A DNA stretch of 61,377 nt from Phycisphaeraceae bacterium (GCA_029260635.1 JAJDCW010000206.1:1-61377), one strand, 5' to 3'; positions 32,266 to 41,257 are shown, numbered from the stretch's first letter. The notes: a model not told the origin generated them from the sequence alone. Program-made: numbers and translations.

Positions 32266-33633
32266 ATGAACAAATCGATCCTGATTGTTGAAGACGAAGA
32301 GGTACTACGCCAGAGCCTCGCCGAACTGCTTAGCGATGAGGGCTACGAAGTCCACCAGGCATGCGACGGCAAGGAAGCCTACGACTACATCCTCAAGCAA
32401 TCCGTTGATCTGGTTCTATCTGATATACGCATGCCCAACATGGATGGCATCGAACTGCTGGGTAAACTTCAGCAGGCAGCGCCTCAGACCCCGGTCATCA
32501 TCCTCACCGCCTACGGCACCGTGGAGAGTGCCGTTGCCGCCATGCGCAGCGGGGCCCACGACTACCTTCTCAAACCCATTAATTTCGATGATGTCTTGCT
32601 TAAAGTCGAGCGTGCCATCGAGTTTGGCGAACTGACTCAGACCCAGCGTGTCATCACCGACCAACTCGCCGAGGGCAGTACGTTTCATAATATGGTGGGT
32701 GAAGCCCAGAACATGGCCAAGCTCTTTGAGATGGTCAAGAAACTCGCCACGGTGAAGACGAGTGTGTTGATCGTCGGCGAATCTGGCACTGGCAAAGAAC
32801 TCTTCGCCCGAGCGGTCCATTACAACGGCATCACGCGAGACAAGCCCTTCGTCGCTGTCAACTGTGGTGCGATCCCCGACAACCTGATCGAGTCGGAACT
32901 GTTCGGATACCGTCGAGGCGCGTTTACCGGCGCGATCCGTGACAAGAAAGGTTACTTCGAGGCGGCCCACCACGGCACACTGTTTCTCGATGAGATCTCC
33001 ACACTACCCGTAAGCGTGCAGAGCTCTCTGCTTCGTGCACTCGAGCAACGCGTCGTCGTTCCGGTAGGTGACACCCAGCCAAGGCCAGTCGATGTCCGCA
33101 TCATCGCGGCAAGCAACCGCGACCTGAAGACTATGGTTGCTAATGACGAATTCCGAGAGGACTTGCTGTATCGGCTGGATGTCGTGAAGCTTGAGTTGCC
33201 CCCTCTGCGCCAGCGTAAAGAAGACATCCCCGGGCTGGTCCATCACTTCCTGAACAAGTACACCAGCCAGATGAACAAGCACGTCCTGGGCATCACCAAC
33301 GACGCGATGCGTGCGATGCTCGCCCATGAATGGCGTGGCAATGTCCGCGAGTTGGAAAACGTGATTGAACGGGCTGTAATCTTCGCCGAAGACCGCCACA
33401 TCGAGTCCGAAGACCTGCCCTTCGCGATCCCGGGCATGACACACGACGATTCCGAGAGCCTTAAAGAAGCCATGCGCCAGTTCGAGCGCCATCACATCAT
33501 CTACTGCTTGCGCCGGCACGACTTCGATAAGACCGAGGCCGCCAAGCATCTGGACATCGGCGTATCCAGCCTCTACCGCAAACTGGAAGAGCTAAACATC
33601 CCCAAGAAAGTCCAAGAAGAAGACCCCGTATAG
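32266..33633 (+). CDS. NtrC-family sigma54-dependent response regulator
   Basis: 455 residues in the classic three domains. The receiver has phosphoacceptor Asp53 in LSDIRMP. The AAA+ domain (about 140-375) has Walker A GESGTGKE at 171-178, the sigma54-contacting loop GAFTGA at 218-223, Walker B GTLFLDEI and an R-finger region ILYRLDVVKL-like segment. A Fis-type HTH is at the C-terminus (DKTEAAKHLDIGVSSLYRKLEEL). The GAFTGA loop means it can activate sigma54 promoters. ATG 32266 begins the receiver directly; in-frame codons upstream to 32203 would add a non-conserved extension. Its likely kinase is encoded at 28223, and its likely targets are the four -24/-12 promoters in this window. Confidence 0.93.
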   Translation: MNKSILIVEDEEVLRQSLAELLSDEGYEVHQACDGKEAYDYILKQSVDLVLSDIRMPNMDGIELLGKLQQAAPQTPVIILTAYGTVESAVAAMRSGAHDYLLKPINFDDVLLKVERAIEFGELTQTQRVITDQLAEGSTFHNMVGEAQNMAKLFEMVKKLATVKTSVLIVGESGTGKELFARAVHYNGITRDKPFVAVNCGAIPDNLIESELFGYRRGAFTGAIRDKKGYFEAAHHGTLFLDEISTLPVSVQSSLLRALEQRVVVPVGDTQPRPVDVRIIAASNRDLKTMVANDEFREDLLYRLDVVKLELPPLRQRKEDIPGLVHHFLNKYTSQMNKHVLGITNDAMRAMLAHEWRGNVRELENVIERAVIFAEDRHIESEDLPFAIPGMTHDDSESLKEAMRQFERHHIIYCLRRHDFDKTEAAKHLDIGVSSLYRKLEELNIPKKVQEEDPV

Positions 33634-33842
33634 AACACGCTGTATAACAGGATCAACAGACCAATCGGATAGTATTGAATATCCTAAGCGAAGAAGTTGG
33701 CCTTTGATTCCTTATGGGCATGCACAGATATAGGCCTAGCCGTGTAGTGGAGGCTACGAAAACCCACACACAGCCTGGCCCAGCGAGACGATATCGACTC
33801 CATAACCGTGGGCGCCAAAGATGTAACCCTACACGGACTTGC

Positions 33843-34661
33843 TCAAGGCGTAGGCTGCCAGCCGGCATCGGCCCACAAGGAACCACTCACGGCGGAGTTG
33901 CTAACCATAAAACACACCGCATCCGCGATCTCTTCGGTCCTTATCAATCGACCCAGGTTTGTGTGTGGCAATACATGCTCAGCGATTAATTCCTCTCCCA
34001 TCGAACGCACCATGGGCGTATCGGTAAATCCCGGGTGTACGACGCCGCAGCGCGCTCCGTGGAACATCCCCTCTTGTGTCATTGTCGCCGCGGCCCCCAC
34101 CAGCCCCGACTTGGTTGCCGAATACGACACCTGCCCACGGTTACCCCGTGATGAGACCGAACCGATCATGACGGTGACGGCCTGAATACCTTCCTCCGGC
34201 GACCATTTTTTCAAACCCTTGGCCTTGCGCTGCTCCGCAAGTCGGCCAACCATCTCAAGCGCCCAATACACGGGGGCGATGAGATTCACCTCTAACACCA
34301 AGCGGAAGTCTTCGGGGGGATACAGACTGCACTTGCCCGTCTCACGATCGATCTTTGCGCCAAGCCGGTCACGCGTGATCCCCGCGGCGGGTACACAGAT
34401 CTGGATCAGGTCACCGAAGCGGTTGCTGGCTTCATCGAATACCCGTGCGCGGAATATCGGGTCGGATGTGTCGCCGACCCACGCGGCAAACATCGTCTCC
34501 GGGTGGACGCTTGCGAGTTCCTCCGCCGCTGCTGTGACGCCGTCGGCCAGGTCCACCAGAGCAACGGCCCCGGCTCCACTAACGGCTAGACGCTCAGCGA
34601 CCGCCCGCCCGATCCCGCTGGCCGCCCCGGTCACCACAGCAACTTTTTTCTGAATCTGCAT
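33843..34661 (-). CDS. Short-chain dehydrogenase/reductase, possible acetoacetyl-CoA reductase
   Basis: About 272 residues, Rossmann fold. The NAD(P)-binding TGAASGIGRAVA is at the N-terminus; the catalytic Ser is in VMIGSVSSRGNRGQ and Tyr/Lys in VSYSATKSG. The C-terminal region has VVHPGFTDTPM and a usual SDR end (SGSLWADAGW). It stands divergently from phaR and next to phaA/phaC. The cluster otherwise lacks PhaB, so reduction of acetoacetyl-CoA to (R)-3-hydroxybutyryl-CoA is a reasonable guess. The sequence alone only proves an SDR. Start at 34661 has AGGAG about seven bases upstream. Confidence 0.8.
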   Translation of the reverse strand: MQIQKKVAVVTGAASGIGRAVAERLAVSGAGAVALVDLADGVTAAAEELASVHPETMFAAWVGDTSDPIFRARVFDEASNRFGDLIQICVPAAGITRDRLGAKIDRETGKCSLYPPEDFRLVLEVNLIAPVYWALEMVGRLAEQRKAKGLKKWSPEEGIQAVTVMIGSVSSRGNRGQVSYSATKSGLVGAAATMTQEGMFHGARCGVVHPGFTDTPMVRSMGEELIAEHVLPHTNLGRLIRTEEIADAVCFMVSNSAVSGSLWADAGWQPTP

Positions 34662-34829
34662 GGCCGTGCTCCTGTGCGAAAAGTGATTGAACAGGCACAG
34701 GATAACACCCATATAAAGATAAATCTACCTTTATTTTGCGTGTGCAATATAAATCGGCCCGAACCTGTGGTATAGTACGTCCAGCAAGAGGGTACCCGGC
34801 CGCATCAAGGGTGCAGAAGCACCGAGGGG

Positions 34830-35414
34830 ATGGCTTTGATCGACCACAAAGATGAATCCGCCGTCGTATCTATTAAGAAGTATCCCAACCGGCGGTACTA
34901 CGACTCCTCTCAGAGCCGACATGTAACGCTGGAGGATATCCACAAGATGATCCGCGCGGGGCGGCGGATTCAGGTGACAGACTCTAAGACCGATACGGAT
35001 ATCACCAGCCGGGTGCTCGCCCAGATTATCCTTGAAATGGACAGCCTCAAGCTCGGCATGTTCCCCAGCCCGCTGCTGCACAAACTGATTCAATCGAACG
35101 AATTAATCGTTCAGGAGTTTGTCGAACTCTATTTTAATAGGGCATTAGACTGGTTTCTGTCATCGCGTGAAGTTTACGAGGACCACTTCCGTCGTGCCAT
35201 GGGCTTGGGAACCCAGGGGCCCGCCGAGGCCCCGGATGGGTCTTTACCGCATCCTATGAAGGCGACCCCCCCGCCGCTTCCCCTGACGGACACAAACACG
35301 ATACTTAGGCCGTCTCCGCAGGCCGAAGACCTGCACAACCGGGTTGAGCAGCTGAGCAAGCGAGTCGAGTCACTGCAGACCCAGTTGCACTCCGCCCGGG
35401 CTGACAAGGCCTGA
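34830..35414 (+). CDS. phaR: Polyhydroxyalkanoate synthesis repressor PhaR
   Basis: 194 residues. The N-terminal PHA_accum/DNA-binding region is clear: IKKYPNRRYYDSSQSRHVTL and IHKMIRAGRRIQVTDSKTDTDITSRVL, followed by a second conserved segment (LLHKLIQSNELIVQEFVELYFNRALDWF). The C-terminus is a Pro-rich linker and a short coiled coil (LHNRVEQLSKRVESLQTQLHSA). PhaR binds both DNA and nascent PHA granules and represses phasin and PHA genes until polymer is made. It lies upstream of the phasin gene; a matching inverted repeat lies between them. Confidence 0.92.
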   Translation: MALIDHKDESAVVSIKKYPNRRYYDSSQSRHVTLEDIHKMIRAGRRIQVTDSKTDTDITSRVLAQIILEMDSLKLGMFPSPLLHKLIQSNELIVQEFVELYFNRALDWFLSSREVYEDHFRRAMGLGTQGPAEAPDGSLPHPMKATPPPLPLTDTNTILRPSPQAEDLHNRVEQLSKRVESLQTQLHSARADKA

Positions 35415-35463
35415 AATCTTGAAGTTTTTGTGCCTTAATCCATTGCCCAGGCTTGGGTAAGGT

Positions 35464-35482
35464 CCGCTGGACATGCCAGCGG
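35464..35482. terminator. Hairpin after phaR, possible weak terminator
   Basis: CCGCTGG and CCAGCGG form a perfect 7-bp stem with a 5-base loop, 50 bases after the phaR stop. No T-run follows, so termination would be weak or Rho-assisted. Confidence 0.35.
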
Positions 35483-35511
35483 GATTATGCACCGTGAATA
35501 CACATCTAAAG

Positions 35512-35531
35512 TTTTGTGCTTTCGCACAAAA
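35512..35531. promoter_or_regulatory. Candidate PhaR operator upstream of the phasin gene
   Basis: TTTTGTGCTTTCGCACAAAA is a perfect 8-bp inverted repeat with a 4-base spacer. The right half reads GCACAAAATTAG, which agrees at 11 of 12 positions with the PhaR site GCAMMAAWTMMD described for Ralstonia eutropha, as I recall it. It lies about 110 bases before the phasin ATG, where PhaR repression would be expected. Confidence 0.5.
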
Positions 35532-35640
35532 TTAGCTTGCGATTTCTTTTAAGATCGATTAGTCTTATGTTGTTGTGTCCGTGGCATTCGTTTCAGCCAG
35601 TTGACCACCTTCTAGAACGGGAATGAAAGGCAGGTGCACG

Positions 35641-36099
35641 ATGTCGGGTAACGCTCATGACCGGATGATCGAACTGTTGGACGAGGCGGGACAGGCCTAC
35701 TTCAATACCATGAAGACCGGCCTGAAGGTGCAGGAGGACGTCACCAGTTGGTGGACGGATCAAGTCACCTCAGTCAATGGCTCCGCCGATTGGACCAAGA
35801 AGCTTAAAGTGGTTTTAACCCAAGCTATCAGTCAGTGGCAGGACAATACAGAGAAGTCCCTGAAGCAGATGGAGAAGAACACGCAGCAGAGCATCGATCT
35901 GCTAAACAAGGCTTTCGAGGTCGGGCAGGCGGATTCCATCGAAGCGGCGCAGAAGAAGCTCAACGAGTTATGGGAAACCTCGTTAGACGCGATGCGTTCA
36001 AACGTGCAATCCACACTGAAAGCCAACGCACAGGTCGCGAAAGCATGGATGGAACTGGCTGCAAAGCAGACGGAAGAAGCCACCGCCGCCGCGGAGTAA
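35641..36099 (+). CDS. Phasin-like PHA granule protein
   Basis: About 152 residues, almost entirely helical and amphipathic, without Cys. It has a phasin-style central region (WQDNTEKSLKQMEKNTQQSIDLLNKAFEVGQ) and a LWETSLDAMRSNVQSTLKANAQVAKAWMELA segment, ending in an Ala/Glu-rich tail. Phasins coat PHA granules and control their size. AGG is about eight bases before ATG 35641; an earlier ATG at 35623 has no good site. Placed between phaR and phaA. Family identity rests on composition, length and neighbours more than on strong motifs. Confidence 0.75.
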   Translation: MSGNAHDRMIELLDEAGQAYFNTMKTGLKVQEDVTSWWTDQVTSVNGSADWTKKLKVVLTQAISQWQDNTEKSLKQMEKNTQQSIDLLNKAFEVGQADSIEAAQKKLNELWETSLDAMRSNVQSTLKANAQVAKAWMELAAKQTEEATAAAE

Positions 36100-36264
36100 C
36101 TCAGCCAAAGGGCGGGCGATCGGGATATGTTGATCCAGGCTTCATGCAATGCATGCGTGATCGGTAGGATCAGGGTTCACCGTTTAATGTCCGCACGGCG
36201 GCTATGACTACGCACGCAATCGTGTGGTGCAATCGGCAGGTCCCGATCATTCAGAGAGTCCAGC

Positions 36265-37443
36265 ATGCTCAAGCAGGTGTTCATAGGTGGAGCGGTGCGT
36301 ACACCGATCGGTCGCTTCGGCGGGGCGTTCGCCGATGTCCCTGCCGCCGAACTCGGTGCCGTGGCCATCCGCGAGTCTCTCGCACGCCTCAGAGCCCAGC
36401 CACAGGAGGTCGACGAGGTGGTCATGGGCAATGTCATCGGCGCCGGGCTGGGCCAGAACGTGTCACGCCAGTCTTCCATCGCTGCGGGCCTGCCGACCGA
36501 GGTACCCGCCGTGACCGTCAATAAGGTCTGTGGCTCGGGCCTTAAGGCCGTGATGATGGCGGCTCAGTACATCCAGTGTGGCGATGCCGAGCTTGTCGTG
36601 GCCGGTGGGATGGAGAACATGACCCGCGCCCCCTACCTGCTTCAGCAGGCGCGAAATGGCTACCGTATGGGTGACGGCAAGGTCATCGACAGTCTCGTCC
36701 ACGACGGGCTGTGGGACACCTACGGCGATATACACATGGGCTTCCTAGGTGACCGCTGCGCCACCGAACGCAGCCTCTCGCGCAAGAAGCAGGACGACTT
36801 CGCCGTGGCGAGTTACCAACGTGCCCGAGCGGCACAAGCGGAAGGCGCATTCAAAGACGAGATCACGGCTGTCGAGGTGAAGCGAAAGAAACTGACCGAG
36901 AACATTACCGAGGACGAAGAGCCTCAACGCTTCGACGAGGATAAACTCCGCTCGCTACGACCGGCGTTTGATAAGGATGGGACGGTGACCGCTGGCAACG
37001 CCTCCAGCGTTAACGACGGTGCCGCGGTGCTGACGGTATTCTCCGAGCGTAAAGCCCATCAACTGGGGGTTCAGCCCGAGGCCCGGATTCTTGGCTACAG
37101 CGGGATGTCGCGGGACCCCAAGTGGTTCACACTCGCCCCGATCCGCGGCATCCGGTCATTGATGCGCAAGCTTGAACTGACCGTAAACGACGTGGACCTG
37201 TTCGAGATCAATGAGGCGTTTTCATGTGTCCCTCTCGCAGCCATGGAAGAGTTGGGGATCCCCCACGAGAAGGTCAACGTGCTGGGCGGAGCTGTCGCTC
37301 TGGGCCATCCGATCGGTGCCAGCGGCTCCCGGATTCTAGTCACGCTGTTGAATGCCTTGAAACGTCGAAACGGGAAGATCGGCCTCGCCGCGTTGTGTAT
37401 CGGTGGGGGCGAGTCGGTCGTGATGGCTGTGGAACGGATGTAA
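36265..37443 (+). CDS. phaA: Acetyl-CoA acetyltransferase (thiolase) PhaA
   Basis: Biosynthetic thiolase that condenses two acetyl-CoA to acetoacetyl-CoA, the first step of polyhydroxybutyrate synthesis. 392 residues, as expected. The acyl-accepting Cys89 lies in NKVCGSGLKAV, His348 in GGAVALGHPIGASGSR, and the second catalytic Cys378 in LCIGGGE. The INEAFSCVPLAAM motif is also present. It is followed by the phaE-like gene after 22 bases, so phaA, phaE-like and phaC are probably one transcript. Confidence 0.95.
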   Translation: MLKQVFIGGAVRTPIGRFGGAFADVPAAELGAVAIRESLARLRAQPQEVDEVVMGNVIGAGLGQNVSRQSSIAAGLPTEVPAVTVNKVCGSGLKAVMMAAQYIQCGDAELVVAGGMENMTRAPYLLQQARNGYRMGDGKVIDSLVHDGLWDTYGDIHMGFLGDRCATERSLSRKKQDDFAVASYQRARAAQAEGAFKDEITAVEVKRKKLTENITEDEEPQRFDEDKLRSLRPAFDKDGTVTAGNASSVNDGAAVLTVFSERKAHQLGVQPEARILGYSGMSRDPKWFTLAPIRGIRSLMRKLELTVNDVDLFEINEAFSCVPLAAMEELGIPHEKVNVLGGAVALGHPIGASGSRILVTLLNALKRRNGKIGLAALCIGGGESVVMAVERM

Positions 37444-37465
37444 AAATCAATCTAGAGGATTTACA

Positions 37466-37999
37466 ATGAAGGATACAACCGCAACCGATGGCCCGGCGGC
37501 CAAGCTGTTCAACGATAGTGCCGAGGCGTTTACAAAGATGTGGTCAGACTTCGCGACCAAGGCGGCTTCCAACGGGTTCACCCTCCCCCAGAACCAATCG
37601 CCCGCCGATGCCGCCAAGCAGATGCGTGACACTTTCTTCGCCGCCTGGTCTGATGCCTGCGAGCGGTACATGCGTTCATCCGAGTTTCAACAGATGATGC
37701 GTGACACCATGAAGATGGCCATCGAAATGCGCCAGCAGATGAACCAGCAGATGGGCGAAATGCAGCACGCTATGCAGGGTGCGACCCGCCAGGATATGGA
37801 TCATCTGATGCGGAGTGTCGAGAACCTTGATGGCCGATTCGCCGAGACCTACGAGCAGTTGGTGGACTGCCTCGAAGCCGTCAGCACCCGGCTCGACGAT
37901 TTGGAACGCCATGATCATAAACATAAAATGCCCAAGGCCGGTGCCTCAGCCAAACAAAAATCAAGCCCCAAGCAACGAACGAAGAAGAAACCGCTTTGA
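37466..37999 (+). CDS. Short PhaE-like class III PHA synthase subunit
   Basis: 177 residues, helical and Met/Gln-rich (SSEFQQMMRDTMKMAIEMRQQ, NQQMGEMQHAM), with a segment GRFAETYEQLVDCLEAVSTRLDDLERH like the end of PhaE proteins, then a basic tail (KQKSSPKQRTKKKP). It lies 20 bases upstream of a class III-type phaC, the normal place for phaE. PhaE is usually about 300-360 residues, so this is roughly half size. It could also be a second phasin. It likely binds and activates PhaC or docks it to granules via the basic tail. Confidence 0.65.
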   Translation: MKDTTATDGPAAKLFNDSAEAFTKMWSDFATKAASNGFTLPQNQSPADAAKQMRDTFFAAWSDACERYMRSSEFQQMMRDTMKMAIEMRQQMNQQMGEMQHAMQGATRQDMDHLMRSVENLDGRFAETYEQLVDCLEAVSTRLDDLERHDHKHKMPKAGASAKQKSSPKQRTKKKPL

Positions 38000-38019
38000 T
38001 ACCGGTTGGAGAACTGTAT

Positions 38020-39117
38020 ATGAGCCCCGAACAGGAATACGCCAAGACCTGGTCTGACCTATCCAAAGCCGCGATCGACGAATCTGTGCAGCAGATGCGC
38101 CGCTTCAGCCGTCTTCCAGACGTTATGGACAAGGCAAAGAACGTTCGCAAAGGTGCCAGCAAATCCGAAGTGGTCCATCAGGACGGCCGGGTCAAACTGC
38201 TGCATTACCACAGCGATAAACCGCCGAAGTACCGCCAGCCCCTGTTGTTCGTTTTCGCGCTGGTCAATAGGCCGTACATCCTCGACCTGCTCCCGGGCAA
38301 GAGCGTGGTCGAGCACTTCGTGAAGGCGGGCTTCGACACCTACCTGATCGACTGGGGCAAACCTACACACGCAGATCGGAACGAGTCCCTCGATACCTAT
38401 GTCAACGGCTACATCCCACGCATCGTGAACCACCTGGAGCACCGCTGCGGCGTCGATCAGGTCAATATCCTAGGCTACTGTATGGGCGGGACCCTGAGTT
38501 CGATGTACGCGGCACTTCACCCCAAGCAGGTCCGCAACCTCATCCTGTTAGCCGCGGGGATCGACTTCAGCACGCGGGAGGGCCTATTGAACATCTGGGC
38601 CGACGAAGATAATTTCGACGTGGACGGTTTCGTTGATGCCTTCGGCAACTGCCCCGCGGAATACCTGCAATGGTCTTTCCTGATGCTAAAGCCCGTACAA
38701 AACCTGATGCAGAAACCGATCTCCTTCCTGGAGCGGATCGAAGACGATAAATTTGTAAACGAGTACCTGACTATGGAGACGTGGCTGAACGACAACATCG
38801 CCGTCCCCGGCGAGATCTACCGCGAGTTCGTGAAGTATCTCTACCAACAGAATCAGTTGACGCGGGGTGAGTTGACCATCCGCGGCAAGCGTATCGACTT
38901 GAAGCAGATCATCTGCCCGGTCTTGAATCTGATGGCACGTCGCGACGACCTCGTCCCCTGCTCACAAAGCGAGCCCTTCAACGACCTGGTCGGATCCAAC
39001 GACCGGAAGACGATTAAACTTGACGCCGGACATATCGGCCTCGCCGTCGGCTCACGTGCCCAGCGGGATTTGTGGCCTGAAGCCGTAAAGTGGCTGGCCG
39101 AACGCACGGATATCTAA
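38020..39117 (+). CDS. phaC: Class III poly(R)-hydroxyalkanoate synthase catalytic subunit PhaC
   Basis: About 365 residues, the short size typical of class III (about 355-365) rather than class I (about 590). The lipase-like box is GYCMGG with the polymer-bearing Cys154; the Asp is in ARRDDLVP (around 309-310) and His338 in DAGHIGLAVG. It also has PLLFVFALVNRPYILDLLPG and FDTYLIDWGKP, characteristic of PHA synthases. It polymerises (R)-3-hydroxyacyl-CoA into storage polyester. ATG 38020 has GGAG eight bases upstream; the in-frame TTG at 37996 overlapping the previous gene is less likely. Confidence 0.95.
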   Translation: MSPEQEYAKTWSDLSKAAIDESVQQMRRFSRLPDVMDKAKNVRKGASKSEVVHQDGRVKLLHYHSDKPPKYRQPLLFVFALVNRPYILDLLPGKSVVEHFVKAGFDTYLIDWGKPTHADRNESLDTYVNGYIPRIVNHLEHRCGVDQVNILGYCMGGTLSSMYAALHPKQVRNLILLAAGIDFSTREGLLNIWADEDNFDVDGFVDAFGNCPAEYLQWSFLMLKPVQNLMQKPISFLERIEDDKFVNEYLTMETWLNDNIAVPGEIYREFVKYLYQQNQLTRGELTIRGKRIDLKQIICPVLNLMARRDDLVPCSQSEPFNDLVGSNDRKTIKLDAGHIGLAVGSRAQRDLWPEAVKWLAERTDI

Positions 39118-39219
39118 CTTACATCCATTTCGTTTGATATGGGCGCGCTGTACATATAGACGGCCATCTGAAATCCGAGCAAACCTGAGTACAGCTACTA
39201 ACAGCAACACGCACAGCTC

Positions 39220-39693
39220 TTACCGGTGAGGTGATCGGTCTAGGCATCGGCTGATCTTTCGGATGTGCAGTTTACGCAACTCCCCCACTATTCTCGTATA
39301 CCCCCACCCGATCTCACGGGCGATCCGGATGACTAGGGCTCGGATCTGTTCCGGTGTCCGACGACGGCGCAATGGCCGGGGCTGAACCAACCCCGCCTCC
39401 CGAGCCACCCAACGGGCGAAGGTTCGGGGGTGGACGATGGTGATGACATCCTTAATAGAGGCACCCAAGGGCTTGCCGAATATGAGCAGTTTGGCCCGCT
39501 CCGCCGGGGTAGTTCGGATATGCTCAGGCAACCTGGCGCGGAGGACCTCGTTCTCGGCCTTGAGGTACTGGATCTGCTTGGCCAAATGCCCCCTACTGGC
39601 GGTGACTAACAGCAGGAGCAATGGGTTGATGAAGCGGGTAGGTATAGTTGAGACTTTCGCACGTAACTCGATATGGGCCCGGCAGAAGACAAT
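39220..39693 (-). pseudogene. Transposase remnant (integrase-core/DDE family), both ends missing
   Basis: The open frame encodes the N-terminal HTH part of a planctomycete-common DDE transposase: NPLLLLLVTASRGHLAKQIQ, YLKAENEVLRARLPEHI, AERAKLLIFGKPLGASIKDV, HPRTFARWVAREAG and IGWGYTRIVGELRKLHIRK. The sequence departs from the family right after RKISR and stops at 39220, so the whole catalytic DDE domain is absent. The 5' end has no proper start: a TAG lies at 39694-39696 and only a TTG at 39621. This is a dead fragment. No inverted repeats or target duplication could be defined. Confidence 0.75.
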
Positions 39694-40116
39694 CTATTTG
39701 TACCCCGCCATAGTAACCCCGACCACGGAAAAACCGGCGCGTGCCGCCGCCATCCGACCCGCCCTCTCTGAGGTCGGGACGGTCGACTTAAGCGGCCAAA
39801 GTAGGGGCGGAATCAGCGTGTCAGGGTCAACAGGGGTGACATGCGGTAACCGACAACACACCAAACACTTACGTGTTTGATGGCATTTCAAATACTGACA
39901 CATTTGCCAACAATTAGCTGGTTTTTGGTCAAAAACTGCATCTCAAACTCCCCATATGATGCCCCCCGCAAATAATCTACGACCACCCCATTATGAGCCC
40001 AACATTGCTCAAGATTAGAGACGATATAATGTACCTGGGGCCGCGCACCGCTTACGCAAGCATCTGATTAAACAGCCGCTTAAAGCCATTCCCTCCCACT
40101 GAAGTCCTGCCGGTTT
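39694..40116. other. Intergenic gap downstream of the IS remnant
   Basis: About 420 bases with no credible gene. A minus-strand ORF of 69 codons (39694-39903) has no ribosome binding site or recognisable motif and may be part of the decayed insertion. No RNA gene, repeat array or promoter was identified. Confidence 0.45.
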
Positions 40117-41109
40117 TTAGTTGCCAAGAACCGTTTCAATCGCCGTCAATTCGGACTCGGTCAGATCAAGATTGTTCAGTGCGCCGACACAATCCTCGAT
40201 CTGGCTGACCTTGCTTGCGCCGATCAGGGCGGAGGTGACGGCCGACTGCCTCAGGACCCAGACCAGCGCGAGCTGGGCCAAGGTCTGCCCGCGTTGCCTA
40301 GCGATGTCGTTCAGCGCAGCGACCTTCTTGAGTTTGTCATCGGTGATGCTGTCGCGTTGCAGGAAGCCGTGTGCTTTGGCGGCGCGTGAGTCTTCGGGGA
40401 CCGACTTGAGGTATTTGTCAGTCAAGAGGCCCTGCGCCAATGGGCAGAAGACGATCCCACCGATGCCTTTTTCATCCAACACCTCGAGCAATCCGCCCTC
40501 GACCCAGCGGTCGAACATGCTGTACGACGGCTGATGGATCAGGCAGGGCGTGCCGAGGTCTTTGAGAATCTCGGCGGCGAGTGTTGTTTGTTCGGCACTG
40601 TAAGAGGATATACCCACGTAGAGCGCTTTGCCGGAGCGCACCGCGTGATCCAGCGCGCCCATGGACTCTTCCATCGGCGTGCCGGGGTCGGGCCGGTGGT
40701 GGTAGTAGATATCGACGTAATCAAGGCCCATGCGTTTGAGGCTCTGGTCAAGGCTGGCGAGTAGGTATTTGCGCGAGCCCAGGTTGCCGTAGGGCCCGGG
40801 CCACATGCCCCAGCCAGCCTTGGTGGAGATGACCATCTCGTCGCGGTAGGCGGCGAGGCCCTCCTTCAATAACTTGCCGAAGGTGAGTTCGGCCGAGCCC
40901 GGCGGCGGGCCGTAGTTGTTGGCAAGGTCAATATGGGTAATCCCCAGGTCAAACGCGCGGTGGATCATCGCCCGGGCGGTATCCATATCATCCACCCCGC
41001 CGAAGTTGTGCCAGAGCCCCAGCGAGATCGCCGGGAGGTCCAAGCCGCTTTGACCGCAGCGGCGGTAGATCATCGATTCGTAACGGTTTTCAGCGGGCTT
41101 GTAAGTCAC
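40117..41109 (-). CDS. Aldo/keto reductase (YghZ/AKR14-like)
   Basis: 330 residues, TIM-barrel NADPH-dependent aldo/keto reductase, probably cytoplasmic. Catalytic residues are visible: Asp/Tyr in HIDLANNYG, Lys in VISTKAGWG, His in DIYYHHRPDPGTP. The end has the cofactor-binding SALIGASKVSQIEDCV. The MIYRRCGQSGLDLPAISLGLWHNFG start and ANNYGPPPGSAE are typical of the YghZ group (E. coli L-glyceraldehyde-3-phosphate reductase). A GTG start at 41109 has GGAG about eight bases upstream. It is divergent from the following kinase gene; no pathway is implied by neighbours. Confidence 0.9.
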   Translation of the reverse strand: MTYKPAENRYESMIYRRCGQSGLDLPAISLGLWHNFGGVDDMDTARAMIHRAFDLGITHIDLANNYGPPPGSAELTFGKLLKEGLAAYRDEMVISTKAGWGMWPGPYGNLGSRKYLLASLDQSLKRMGLDYVDIYYHHRPDPGTPMEESMGALDHAVRSGKALYVGISSYSAEQTTLAAEILKDLGTPCLIHQPSYSMFDRWVEGGLLEVLDEKGIGGIVFCPLAQGLLTDKYLKSVPEDSRAAKAHGFLQRDSITDDKLKKVAALNDIARQRGQTLAQLALVWVLRQSAVTSALIGASKVSQIEDCVGALNNLDLTESELTAIETVLGN

Positions 41110-41257
41110 AACAGGGCTCCAATGAGTGTGAGGGCAACATCATACAACGCATTGCCTTACGCCTGCCAAGCTGAGCATGTGAAGGGCGAGGGGCCAGGCG
41201 ATACCGGTAAATTCCCCAACTGGTGGATGGCGGGGCGAAGTGGGATAGAATCTGGGG

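Noticed and set aside
33634-33842. tRNA or small RNA gene between the NtrC-type regulator and the SDR gene
   Set aside because: No cloverleaf, TTCGA arm or terminator could be recognised; the gap lies between converging genes.
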